From positions 547,001 to 611,000 of the forward strand of contig CAUYUJ010015294.1 in assembly GCA_963575745.1 (NCBI GenBank): a stretch of 64,000 nucleotides of DNA, given 5' to 3'. The position numbers were made by a program, and so were the translations under genes. The DNA is from Prorocentrum cordatum (Eukaryota > Sar > Dinophyceae > Prorocentrales > Prorocentraceae). This document shows positions 42,633-52,240 of the stretch, in pieces. The first letter of the stretch is position 1; every line of letters starts with the position of its first letter. A model generated the notes under the pieces. It saw only the letters and a program-made list of their open reading frames with translations, searched no databases and had not been told where the DNA came from.

Positions 42633-43190
42633 TGGGGCCTTCAACGGAGCTCCCTATGGGGCCGCGAAGCGTGTGAAAGGTGCGCCGAAATGGGCATGCG
42701 GTGGGCGGGGAGGACGCATGCGGACGCGGCCACTGGGGCCTTCGGTGGAATGCCCTGTCGGGCCACGAAACGTGGCATGTGGTGGGCGGGGACGACGCGT
42801 GCGGACACTGTCACTGGGGCCTTCGGTGGAATTCCTTCCTGTGGGGCCACGAACCGTGTAAGGGGTGTGCCGAAATGGACATGCGGTGGGCGGGGAAGAC
42901 GCATGCAAACGCGGCCACTGGGGTCTTCGGTGGAGCTCCCTATGGGGCCACGAAACGTGTGAGGGGTGTGCCGCAATGGGCATGCGGTGGGCGGGGAAGA
43001 CGCATGCGGACACGGCCACTGGGGTCTTCAGTGGACCTCCCTATGGGCCACGAAACAAATGAGGGGTGTGCCACAATGGGCATGCGAGGAGGGAGGGGGT
43101 GAGGAGGGGGAGGAGGAGAGGAGGGGGAGGAGGAGAGGAAGAGGAGTGAGAACGCGGGGCGCTATCTCTTCAAAACGGGGACCCAACACC
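42633..43190. repeat. Composite minisatellite module, copy A
   Basis: About five units starting at 42633, 42734, 42815, 42919 and 43020 (steps 101, 81, 104, 101). Units contain CTATGGGGCCACGAAACGTG and GGGCGGGGAAGACGCATGCG. They are followed by a purine-rich GGAGGAGGGG block (43085-43145) and a tail GGGGCGCTATCTCTTCAAAA ending CCCAACACCACAGGA. Module B at 47744-48215 has the same order: minisatellite, purine block, same tail. Confidence 0.8.
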
Positions 43191-43251
43191 ACAGGAAACC
43201 ACCTTGATCCACCCGAACATACCACCTACATCACACACACACACACACTCG

Positions 43252-43518
43252 TCATCTGTGGCTGAATGCGCCAACAAAATATCCCCGACTAGATGCCCAC
43301 ACGATTGAATCATCCTCTAAGCCTGACTCTCCCATGCCGTATCTCGCTCTCCATGGCTTTCGTACTCCTGTTCGCTTGGGTGGCTCTGACGTGGTAAACT
43401 CAGTGACAAGAGGTTGCACAAAGAAAGCATCTGGATGTTCTGCTGTCAAAGCCAGCATAACTACATCAAACTGAAACGTGTCGGAGTACCAACCGACCGT
43501 TTGACAACTGATCGTGGT
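43252..43518 (-). other. Possible exon-like open segment, unidentified
   Basis: The minus strand is open from after a stop near 43519 to about 43252. It reads a non-repetitive peptide (YSDTFQFDVVMLALTAEHPD, then TSEPPKRTGVRKPWRARYGM and VWASSRGYFVGAFSH). The balanced composition is unlike the repeat-derived frames around it. No family is recognised. It could be an exon of a host gene or a chance frame. Confidence 0.2.
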
Positions 43519-43519
43519 T

Positions 43520-44020
43520 CAACATCTGTACACGAAAACAGAACACACTTTCTATCGAAACACCACTTTCAACAGTACTACATCAGTGGCACCTCCCATG
43601 TAACATTACCTGTCTCATACCGTCGATCTCGCTACTACCCTCCAGTGCCATCGCCTGTTCAACTCGACGAGACTATAACTGGAACCAGGCAGGCGAGCGA
43701 AAGGCCCGCGCGCAACCCGCAGCGCGCAAAGGGCGTTGAAAAAGCGTGCGCTTAGGCACATGGGTGCTCACAACGTATGCAAGATCTGCCGACATTCGGT
43801 GCTTCTTGATGGGGGGCGTGCTGGACGGATTTGGCTATCTGCAAAGCTAGGGGCAACGCAATGCGGCGGGGGGCACTCCCACAGGGGCAGAAGACCGGCA
43901 TCCCCACCCTCACCTGCTCCAACCCCCACATGATTAATCCCACCCACATGACGACGCCTGAATGCAAACTGAGCTAAGGTTGAGGTCATACAGATTCATT
44001 CCAGGTATCGCAATCTCAAG
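43520..44020. other. No gene recognised
   Basis: Flank of the plus-strand copia element. No motif or repeat of note. Confidence 0.4.
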
Positions 44021-44205
44021 TCTTAAGAAAAGGCATCAAATATCATCATATCATTTCATGGTAGCGTGAGCTAGGCTTGATTTGAATTTCGATGTATATT
44101 CAAATCCAAGGACTAGCATCCACTAAGTGAACGTGGCTCTGCAATTATCAGTGGCGTCCATTGATCGACGAGTTGCAGCAGAACTATTAGCAACTTTATC
44201 AACTT

Positions 44206-44899
44206 ATGCAGCAACTGCAGACGCAGAATGCGAACATGCAGCAACTGCAGCAGAGTCACGATCAAAATCTGCAGAGAATGCAGCAACATCATGAGGCCAC
44301 AGTGCAGGCAATGCAAAGCACCCTGCAACAAACTGTCGAGAGTGTTGCGTCGTCTTCGCGCGGCGCGAAATCGTTAGTTGACAACAAAGAAATAAAACAA
44401 AACACCAAACAACTTCGACAAATACATGAAGAAATGGTCGAACTTTAACTTCAAAGATAAGAACTTTGTGTTGCCGACTTTCCAGAACGCTCGTGCCCTG
44501 ATGGATTGGGCTGAGGAGCAGCACCATGTAATTTCAAGTTCGCAGGTTGAAAACCTTTGTCCCCAGTTTCCTGACGCAGTGGATGTTTCAATCCAGCTGT
44601 ACACTACAGTTGCGCAAATGACAGACGGCGAAGCATGCGACATAGTGAAAAGCACTCTGGCGGACCATGGTCTGGAGGCTTGGCGAAAGTTGTGTCACCG
44701 TTTCGACCCACACACAGGTCAGCGTAAACGTGCCCTAGTGAGTTCGATTTTGCAGCCAGGCAATTTGAAGATCCAGGAGTTGTCTTCCACCGTTGAACAA
44801 TGGGCAAAGAAACTGCGCACTTACCAAAACAGAACCCACAAGAATGTGGACGACGACATCACATCGGGAGTCCTAGTCACCATGTGCCTTGAAGCCTGA
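44206..44899 (+). pseudogene. Copia gag of the second element
   Basis: Frame 44206-44448 gives a Gln-rich coiled coil (MQQLQTQNANMQQLQQSHDQ, EATVQAMQSTLQQTVES). A frameshift near 44430 leads to 44426-44899 with the capsid-like part: FNFKDKNFVLPTFQNARALM, GLEAWRKLCHRFDPHTGQRK and TVEQWAKKLRTYQNRTHKNV, ending ITSGVLVTMCLEA. This W-x-x-L...R-F-D-P pattern is typical of protist copia gag. The coding sequence continues in another frame to about 45020 (GLQNHLNLSQSKFDDYLYV), then the next segment. Confidence 0.7.
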
Positions 44900-45023
44900 A
44901 GGTCTTCAAAACCACTTGAATTTGAGCCAATCGAAATTTGATGATTATCTATATGTATCCGTGAAAAAAATCACGTCGCATCCAAAAACGAAACATGTCA
45001 ACGCACACGCCTGAGGCACTTCA

Positions 45024-45692
45024 ATGGATCTCAGCTCTGTCGGAAAACACAAGAAAGACGGTGGTAAATATTGTACCAATTTTGGGAAAACCAATCACAA
45101 AACCCATGAATCTTATTTCCGTAATTCTGAATGCACAAGAACCGGCACTGGTAAGACCGGCTCTCCTGGTTGGAAAAATGGCAGAGAAGGTGGAAAAAAC
45201 GGAAGCAATGCTTGGACACCGAGGCTCTGCAATGCAATCCCCGCACTTCCCCTGCAAAGGCTCCAGGAAGTACGGCGGAAAAGGCAATGGCAATGGTGGC
45301 AAGTCCAACAACTGGGTTTCCAAACGCAAAGGCTCTGGCAATTTCCCCCCGATGCAAGTGGTGCGTCAAGACGAAATCACGAGTCGAAATGTTTCTCGGA
45401 GGAGGGACACGAATTTTCTGGCGGACATCGCCCGAATGATGATAGCCATGCGTTTCAAAATTTCATGAATGACATGTTAACTAGGTGGCAATCGCAGCAG
45501 GCGTATCCAACAAGCAGCAGCACGCAACAGCACAGATTAGGAAGCCAAGGCCCCATCATCTACGATGCAACTGGGCAGCCCCTTGGCGGTCTCGAGATGT
45601 CAGGGGTGGAATCTAGCACTCTTGACTCATGGACTTCTGAGGGCCCGAAATGGTGGACAAAAGTAGGGAACCAGCTCCAACAGTATCCATGA
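45024..45692 (+). pseudogene. Nucleocapsid/zinc-knuckle region of the second copia element
   Basis: It begins PMDLSSVG-like (MDLSSVGKHKKDGGKYCTNF), an element start common before copia knuckles. The first knuckle keeps one Cys and His (YCTNFGKTNHKTHES). A second is split over frames: RCKWCVKT in one and NHESKCFSEEGHEFSGGH in the next. The tail is Gln/Ser-rich. It would bind element RNA if intact. Confidence 0.55.
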
Positions 45693-46156
45693 GAAATCGA
45701 CTGCTGTTGATTCGGGAGCTTCCGTTGCAGCCTAGGAACTGTGCCAACGAATACCGGACTGAACCCAGCGAGGAATCGAAACCAAGAGTTGATTGCACTG
45801 TTGCCAATGGTGATTCTGCGCCTGACCTAAGGCAAAGGTCACCCAACGGTGTCACACATAGTGGCCTGTTGAAGTGCATCCGTTTACATGTTGCTGATGT
45901 TGATAACTCTCTTCTTGCTGTATCCGCCATCAATCGCAAAGGGTACCGTAGTGTTTTTGACGATGAAAGCTACATCCAAAACACATGCAATCCGACAAAT
46001 ATTGTTGCCCTGGAAAAAGAAAACGGCACTTATAAAATGAAAGCCTGGATAGCTACGTCATCAATCGATGAAATGGCGGTTGCACCTTCTCTAGCCCCAG
46101 CAGAGGCGGAGGAGGCGAACCAATCAATTTTCCACAGGCAGGGCCTGATCCCGTAG
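45693..46156 (+). pseudogene. Protease-to-integrase (gag_pre-integrase-like) region
   Basis: The frame that starts at 45650 contains SGLLKCIRLHVADVDNSLLAV, SAINRKGYRSVFDDESYIQN and NIVALEKENGTYKMKAWI. This is the stretch ahead of copia integrase (K-x-L-L-S-V-x-x-L...G-x-x-V-x-F). The protease active site itself is not recognisable, probably lost in the frame break near 45650. Confidence 0.55.
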
Positions 46157-46252
46157 GACCTCAGGCAGAAAATGCTTCACCAAAGGGGTAACAAGATGTA
46201 CCCCAGGACGTTTTGGCACAAAACCTTTTCTTCCCATTAGCTGAAGACGGGG

Positions 46253-46927
46253 ATGCAAGGGCGGATGTCTCAGAAGACTTCTCCGCACCTGCGCTCAAAG
46301 CTCCTGCGTAAACGATTCAAAAAGAAACAACTGAACACACTGCCACACATCTTCGTTACAGACATTGGTGTCGGCACTGCGTCAAAAATAAAAATACATA
46401 GTTGTTTCACCGATCCCGTGGTTTCGAAAAGGATCACGGAACCTACTGTTTCGATGGATTACTTCTTTTTTGGAATGCCAGACGACGAAAACACGATGCG
46501 AAACACTTGTGTTCGGTTCAACGGAACGAAAGAAAAATTGTCATACATTGTTCCGTGCAAAGGCTTATCACACCGGTATCCTGTGAAGCAACTTGTGCAC
46601 GATCTTGATTTGTTGGGTTATTTAAAATTTATTTCGAAATGCGACCAAGGGGCTGCAATTCTGGCTCTTCGCCGCGAGGTCAAGGCAGCAGCAAACCTCG
46701 ACGTGGTGATTCCAGAAGACAGACCACATGGACAGCATCAATGCAATGGTGTTGTAGAACACGCAATGCAAGAATGCAAAAGCCAAATCAGAGTTCTTAA
46801 AAACCAACTAGAAGAGAATTGCAAAGTAGAGCACGATGATAGGCACCTTGTCCTACCATGGGACGCAGAAGGACATTGTAGTACTATATGTCCTCTTTGG
46901 AGGCGCGCATCCGACCTGAACATGTAG
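46253..46927 (+). pseudogene. Copia integrase of the second element
   Basis: 224-aa frame. The rve core has VSMDYFFFGMPDDE (Asp69), FISKCDQGAAILAL (Asp131) and HQCNGVVEHAMQECKSQIRV (Glu169), all three catalytic positions present. ICPLWRRASDLNM is the conserved region after the core, then a stop. The C-terminal part resumes at about 47095 (FQIGHDGRTAYQTLKRKPF, AARWEDGIF), so the integrase is split by about 170 bp of foreign sequence or rearrangement. Confidence 0.75.
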
Positions 46928-47095
46928 TATACCCATCTAGTAGCGTATGGTTGTCCGAGCGGTTGGGCCAGAAAGCGCCCGCCACGACGCATATACTATA
47001 AGATTTCTCGCTACGCGCGTCGCCCCAGAGGGGGCGACGCAAACGTAGTATTAAGATGTTGGGGTGACGCCGATACCATGGCTAATTAACCATGA
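46915..47095. other. Segment interrupting the integrase, with a perfect 10-bp-stem hairpin
   Basis: About 180 bp separate WRRAS from its expected continuation at IGHDGRTAY. It contains GCGTCGCCCC-AGAG-GGGGCGACGC (perfect 10-bp stem, about 47017-47040). A TGTCCGAGCGGTTGG string near 46952 resembles a tRNA A box, but no B box follows. Likely an inserted short element; exact ends unknown. Confidence 0.4.
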
Positions 47096-47735
47096 GGGTT
47101 TCTTACTTGCTGGCTTTCAAATTGGACATGATGGCCGCACGGCATATCAAACATTGAAAAGAAAACCATTCCGCAGAGATGTGACTCCGCTTGGTGAGTC
47201 CATTCATTACAAGCCAGCAGAATTTAAAACCAACAAACTGGCAAAACTCGCGGCCCGATGGGAGGACGGCATTTTTCCTTGGCATCAGAGAAGTCAGCAA
47301 TGAAGCTTACGTTGGAACCCCAGACGGCGTTGTAACAGTTAGGCCAATCATGAAGGAACCTCCTTCTGAACAGTGGAACGCTGAACGATTGAAATCGTTC
47401 TTCTGTGGAAACCAATGCCAAAGGATGAGATAAACCAACATGTAATGTCGAGAACTGTTGCTATCAAGCCAATTCAAGAGCATGATTTGCCTCCACCGGC
47501 CCCCAATCTCAAAAGAAACAGCCTGCAATGCACCGTAGGGTGTACGTCCTACAACTGGACCTTGTCAAGTACGGGTGCACTGCAAGGTCCCCCGGCTGTG
47601 AAGCTCAAAGGTGCGGCATGCCTCCAATTTCTCATGATGAGCCTTGCCGCGATCGGATCATGACAGAACTACAGAAAACTAGCCTGGCGAAAAAACCCAA
47701 TCATATGCAATTGTGAATACCGCAAATGTGGGTAT
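47096..47735 (+). pseudogene. Integrase C-terminus and Cys/His motif of the second copia element
   Basis: Two frames. 47064-47303 has FQIGHDGRTAYQTLKRKPFR and ESIHYKPAEFKTNKLAKLAA; 47191-47433 resumes with FLGIREVSNEAYVGTPDGVV. Then 47528-47716 has DLVKYGCTARSPGCEAQRCG and ISHDEPCRDRIMTEL, a C..C......H...C-R-x-R-I arrangement that I associate with the region after integrase in dinoflagellate copia polyproteins. Stops and shifts throughout. Confidence 0.6.
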
Positions 47736-47743
47736 CATTTTCC

Positions 47744-48215
47744 GTGGAGCTCTCTCTGGGGCCACGAAACGCTGTACTAGGCGGGGGAACCGCATGCGAG
47801 TTCCGCCACTGGGAATTTCGGTGGCGCTCCCTCTGGGGCCACGAAGCGCTGTACTGGGCGCAGGAACCGCATGCGAGCTCCGCCACTGGAACCTTCGGTG
47901 GAGCTTCCTATGGGGCCACGAAACGCTGTACTGGGCGCAGGAACCGCATGCGAACTGCGCCACTGGGACCTTCGGTGGAGCTCCCTATGGGGCCACGCAA
48001 CGCTGGACTGGGCGCAGGAACCGCATGCGAACTGCGCCAGTGGGCCCTTCGGTGGAGCTCCCTATGGGGCCACGCAACGCTGTACTGGGAGGGGGGAGGC
48101 AGGGATGGGAGGAGGGAGGGGGAGGAGGGGGAGGAGGGGAGGAGAGGAGAGAAGAGGAGAGGAGAGGAGGAACACGGGGCGCTGTCTCTTCAAAACGAGG
48201 ACCCAACACCACAGG
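47744..48215. repeat. Composite minisatellite module, copy B, nested in the copia element
   Basis: Five units of exactly 77 bp start at 47744, 47821, 47898, 47975 and 48052. The core is GGTGGAGCTCCCTATGGGGC, then CACGAAACGCTGTACTGG and CGCAGGAACCGCATGCGA. A GGAGGAGGGG-type purine block (48092-48172) and the tail GGGGCGCTGTCTCTTCAAAA ending CCCAACACCACAGGA follow. It shares unit motifs, order and tail with module A at 42633-43190. It sits within copia coding sequence, so it arrived after the copia element. Confidence 0.85.
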
Positions 48216-48590
48216 ATGGTTGGGAACAAAAGAAAGAAAAACGATTATACGAGCAGCCATGCGGCAATGGAAACAAAATGGTATCAACGCCAAACGGCAA
48301 ACGACGGATCAGCAACACGAGCAACAGAAAGACAAGCGACCTCTGGGAGCAGGCACCCAAGTCGAATCTAAAGCAAGTAGGCCGAACCCAAAAGAGAAGC
48401 GAAATCTGGAAGGATAGCCCGAAATCGCTGCACAAACGAGCAAACCAAATCCGACTGAAAAACGGAAAAACATATACTCGAAGATGCGATGGACACAAGA
48501 AAATCATCTTCGTCCGGCTCTGCACAATAAAAAACTAATCAAAAACCCAATGACGCACCAATGCATGAACAGGGAACCCCTGCAATCGGC
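48216..48590 (+). other. Copia polyprotein remnant, poorly preserved
   Basis: Between the nested module and the next recognisable domain. Lys/Arg/Asn-rich frames without motifs. Probably spacer of the polyprotein. Confidence 0.35.
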
Positions 48591-49210
48591 ATCTTCTCAA
48601 ACCTATCCAATGGAGAAAGGTGCAAGTCTTGAGCAGTGTTACAATAATTTCGGATTGGCTTCCACAGCTAACGCCAACGAGGTTCTTCAAGCTCCGCTTG
48701 TATCTGTGATTTCTGACAAGTTTGGTTTGCATCCAGGTTTCTTTTCAGATTTTAGCGTACTTGTCAAACGTGACGACAACATCATCGATTTCAGCAGTGT
48801 AGCCGATTTGAACGCAGCACGTGAGATCATGCGACAGAAGGAGCCCTTGCTATTGATTGCATCATCGAGCAATAACTTCCGCAACCAGGCCCAGCATGCC
48901 AACCATGTTTCTTCGTGCGCCAATCTTCTGAGAGAACAGAGCGACAGCGGAAGATACTCCCTCGACCTGCAGCCGGAATTCGCCGCTGTGCAGAGGCATC
49001 CAGCAATGCAGTCGATGCTTCAGTGTCACACATCACACGGGGTCACGAACGGGCATGTGGGCACTGTGTTTTCTTTCGTTACAAGCAGCCCGTCTGTTGC
49101 ATCGGGATTTAAAGTAGAATTATCCAAGTCAAGTGTATGCACACCATTGTTTTCTCGACGTCTAGAGCTAGATGGAGGCACGTATATCTCGTCGTTGTTG
49201 TCCCCGAAGG
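48591..49210 (+). pseudogene. Methyltransferase-like relic between integrase and RT (copia)
   Basis: Part of the 375-aa frame 48484-49611. SDKFGLHPGFFSDFSVLV, then IMRQKEPLLLIASSSNNFRN, REQSDSGRYSLDLQPEF and SMLQCHTSHGVTN. I recognise this order from dinoflagellate copia polyproteins in which a P-x-L-L-I-G-S-P-x-C-x-x-F motif and a G-R-Y-F-L-H-E-H-P motif occur. Retrotransposon-encoded cytosine methyltransferases have been reported in dinoflagellates, and this segment is probably derived from one. Here the expected P-x-C is replaced by S-S-N-N, so it would be inactive. Family call by motif memory. Confidence 0.5.
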
Positions 49211-49319
49211 TACTTGCAACTGTTTTGACAGGCTTCTGGGAGCAGTTGAAGGCAGACGGGAAAACCTACCCGTTCTCCATTGGCACTGTGTGTTGTGAAG
49301 AGCCCAGTTTTGATTTCGA

Positions 49320-50155
49320 CGAGCGGTCTTCTGAACAAGAAGCTTTTGATGACAACACAGGTGCTGAATGGCCTGAGCAATCAGTGAGAGAAGCAATGAC
49401 GAAAGAAATTGACGAATCCAAGAAACATGAAATTTACATTAAAGCTCCTAGATCAGAAGGGCTTGAAGTCACAGGAAAAGCTCCAATCTCAGCGCGATTG
49501 GTAATTTTAAACACAGGAAATGAAACGAATACAGAAATCAGTGCGCGATTAATAGCCAGGGATGTAAAGAGACAAGCGCACAGACTTGTTCGCAGCGACA
49601 TCCCCGCTTGAGGCCAAACGGTTTCTGTTAAGCCATGTGGCAACCCAAAGGGTCCACAAGTCAAGCAAACCTTTCAATATTCGCGTCATTGACGCTCCGT
49701 GCGTATTTTCACGCAGACGCCATCCGAGATGTGTACATTGAACTTCCAGAAGAGGGTTCCGAACCAAGGATGGTAGGCAAACTGGCTCGTTGCATGTACG
49801 GGACCAGAGATGCGGCTCAAGGTCGGGAACGGTTCTACGCCAACGTGTTGACCCAAGCCGGATTCGTCCAGGGTCGTTCTAGTTCTTGTATTTCCACAAA
49901 CCTACAAGAGACATTAGGTTAGTTGCGCATGGCGATGATTTCACAGTCTCCTCAGACGACGGCCTTGAGTGGCTTACAGAGGTGTTGAAAGCATCGATGG
50001 CCTTGAGAGTCAAAACAACGCTTGGACCAGAAAATGGTGACGACAAGAGCGTCCGAACTCTCAACTGCATTGTGTCTTGGACAAGAGGCGGCATTGAATA
50101 CGAATGTGACCGAAGGAACGGTGAATTTGTAGTCAGAAACAATGACGTCCAATAA
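49320..50155 (+). pseudogene. Copia reverse transcriptase of the second element
   Basis: Three pieces. EWPEQSVREAMTKEIDESKK to SARLIARDVKRQ (up to 49611) is the N-terminal RVT_2 part. 49635-49922 carries YFHADAIRDVYIELPEE and KLARCMYGTRDAAQ. 49886-50155 carries IRLVAHGDDFTVSSDDG with the catalytic DD (codons near 49934) and NCIVSWTRGGIEYECD. Domain content is complete but split by frameshifts at about 49610 and 49900. Confidence 0.8.
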
Positions 50156-50197
50156 GAACGATCAAAGACGTGCTCCAATCCGGTTGTCAAGGAAACG

Positions 50198-50470
50198 TTG
50201 GCTTCGAACTCAGATTTAAAGCCGCCTTCTCCCGAAATGGTCAAATCATTCAGATCTTTGTGCGTGAGAACAAGCTACGTAGCTAAAGACAGAAACGATA
50301 TCCAATACGCAGAGAAAGAACTTACACGAGGAATGCAACAACCAACGCTAGGTCATTGGAACAAAATGAAACGACTTGAACGCTATTTGAAAGGACGTCC
50401 GAGGGGCATTTGACAATACCCGTTTCAAGAACAATACTCGCTCCTAGATGTAATTGTCGACATAGATCAC
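50198..50470 (+). pseudogene. RT-RNase H connection (copia)
   Basis: Contains SFRSLCVRTSYVAKDRNDIQ, YAEKELTRGMQQPTLGHWNK and MKRLERYLKGRPRG. This matches the conserved R-x-x-Y-x-A-x-D-R-x-D-I-x-x-A...R-x-x-R-Y-L element of copia polymerases. A frame break separates it from RNase H. Confidence 0.75.
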
Positions 50471-50905
50471 GCATGATGTAGGATGGCCAGGAACGGAGGA
50501 GCATTAATGTTTGGTCTGCGCACCATCAAATCCTGGAGCAACACACAAAACGTCATTGCATTAAACTCTGGGGAAGCACAATTTTACGGAATCGTGAAGG
50601 GAGCGAGTGTGCTATTAGGCGCATTGTCGTTAGCATCTGATCTCGGCATTGTTTTGAAAGGACGCCTGAGCACGGATAGCTCGGCAAGAAAAGGGATCGC
50701 GTCCAGATTAGGACGGGGTAAAGTGAAGCACCTTCACACCCAGTATTTGTGGGTTCAAAAGACTGGCAAACAACGGCTCCGTCATCCGAAAAATCGGGAC
50801 TGACGAGAACGCAGGCGATCTAACGTCGAAATATTTGGATAGACCGAAGCTCGACCGTTTCGTTAAGAAACTCGGTTGCACCACGCGCGGTGGAGGACAT
50901 GAACT
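50471..50905 (+). pseudogene. Copia RNase H of the second element
   Basis: 50483-50803 has GGALMFGLRTIKSWSNTQNV, ALNSGEAQFYGIVKGA (Glu31), RLSTDSSARKGIASRLG (Asp65) and VKHLHTQYLWVQ. The coding sequence continues out of frame to DLTSKYLDRPKLDRFVKKLG (about 50815-50875), the D-x-x-T-K-type terminus with Ser for Thr. The first catalytic Asp region is disturbed. Confidence 0.8.
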
Positions 50906-51659
50906 GGAACCAAAACTTGCGACCCAAAATCTTGACTTGAATTTGGTGGAAGAACAATGGTGGCTTGAGCCAGCTCGGCGCCGACAACCCGGGTCAAGAA
51001 TAAAGCAATGTTCTTTGACATCAGCAAGGCTGCGTTCAAATGAACCGCCGCAACATCCGTGAATCGCCGATCCACTACCTAGGTTAGTAAAGCCAGGTGG
51101 TGACCACCGTGTGCGAGGAACTGCTCACCCGAGGTGTCGGAGGAGTGGGGGGATTTTCGTTAATTCCAAGTGTCGTAACAGCAGCGTGCGCGACTCCGCA
51201 GCCAATTCAGATGATCTCAAGAAAAACATCAAACATCACAATATCATTTCAAAGGTCTCCATCCACATGATTAACCTCCCACGAAAAAATAAGCCACAAA
51301 GCTACTCCCCGAGGACAGTCTAGACTTCCGATGAACCATCCACACTTTCTTCGGCTGTCCAGCCCACCACAAAATTCGTTGGACATTCTGGAGCATCCAG
51401 CCATCGCCACCACATAGACGCTAGCTAACATTCTAATACACTAGTCCGCAACGCCCGCCTGGAAATAGCCAAATTACACGAAACGACTTAAGAAAAATGG
51501 AAACAAGATCGGCAATACGTGTAGATCGTTAGTTCACTCAATCAGAAAGCTGGATCGGCGCTGGTAGCGTGCGGGTTGGTGAACGGGGGGGGCTCGAACA
51601 ACACTTCGTCGCCTTGCATATGTCTCAACCATAAAAAACAAGAGCAGGAACGTTGCTCA
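50906..51659. other. Copia 3' region and flank; nothing else recognised
   Basis: The possible LTR remnant at 51215-51255 is the only feature seen. Confidence 0.4.
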
Positions 51660-51895
51660 GGCAGGCGAGCCCAGAATCGAATCGATAAGTCGAATCGGCG
51701 ATCGAAGTGGATCGGATCGGCGGAGCTCGGCAGCCGAGTCGGAAGAAGCCGAGTCGGCAGTCGGCAGGATAATGGGCCTCCGTTGAGAAATCGGAGTCCC
51801 AATCACGATCCGAGTTCGAAACGAATCAAGACCGGGAACCGTCCAAATCGAGTCGGATCGAGTCGGAGGCAGCGAAATGTGCCCTGCGACGCCCG
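51660..51895. repeat. Dispersed AATCGGAATCC repeat, copy 3 (longest)
   Basis: Contains AATCGGCGATCGAAGTGGAT, an internal GAGTCGG repeat, CTCCGTTGAGAAATCGGAGT and GAAATGTGCCCTGCGACG. Its two halves match 37110-37235 and 24797-24900. Confidence 0.55.
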
Positions 51896-51949
51896 ACCGT
51901 TCCGACGACCTCCCAGCCAGGCGGAACATGACGCAAACTCTGAAAACCA

Positions 51950-52240
51950 ACAAAAACGTCTTGAAGACACGCTGCTCCGGGGCCGCGCGGGAAGAACCGT
52001 GGACCATGTCGGGGGGGGGATAGAAAGGCGGTCACCATTCCCCGTGCATTTTTCGATATTGTGCGTTTTGTTTCCGCAAGACGATCCAATATGCTCCTCG
52101 ATCGTCCTCGCCGGAGGAAAAGAACACGTCCGAGCGATGCAGAGCAGCAAACGTTTTGAAGACACGCCGCCCCAGGCCTTGCGGGAAGAGCCAAGGACCC
52201 TTGTGAGGGGGGGGAGGGCATAGAACGACGGTCAGGGGTG
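51950..52240. repeat. Direct repeat, about 195-bp spacing
   Basis: The stretch AACGT(C/T)TTGAAGACACGC followed by CGCGGGAAGA/TGCGGGAAGA, AAGGACC-like, a G run, ATAGAA and CGGTCA occurs at about 51953-52034 and again at about 52149-52233. A tandem duplication or two-unit satellite. Confidence 0.65.

Larger units (their letters stand above)
44021..51255 (+). mobile_element. Second Ty1/copia element, old and interrupted
   Basis: Plus-strand pieces follow copia order: gag, decayed zinc knuckles, protease-proximal region, integrase, a Cys/His motif, a methyltransferase-like relic, RT and RNase H (44206-50905). Frames change many times. A minisatellite module (47744-48215) and possibly a segment at about 46915-47095 are inserted. 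Weak terminal similarity, about 35 of 41 positions between 44021-44062 and 51215-51255 (CATCAAA.ATCA.....TATCATTTCA), may be LTR remnants. The proteins differ from those of the minus-strand element, so it is another copia lineage. Termini uncertain. Confidence 0.75.

Noticed and set aside
46945-46975. tRNA or SINE promoter (A-box-like TGTCCGAGCGGTTGG)
   Set aside because: No B box at the expected distance and no cloverleaf; kept only as a hint for the inserted segment.
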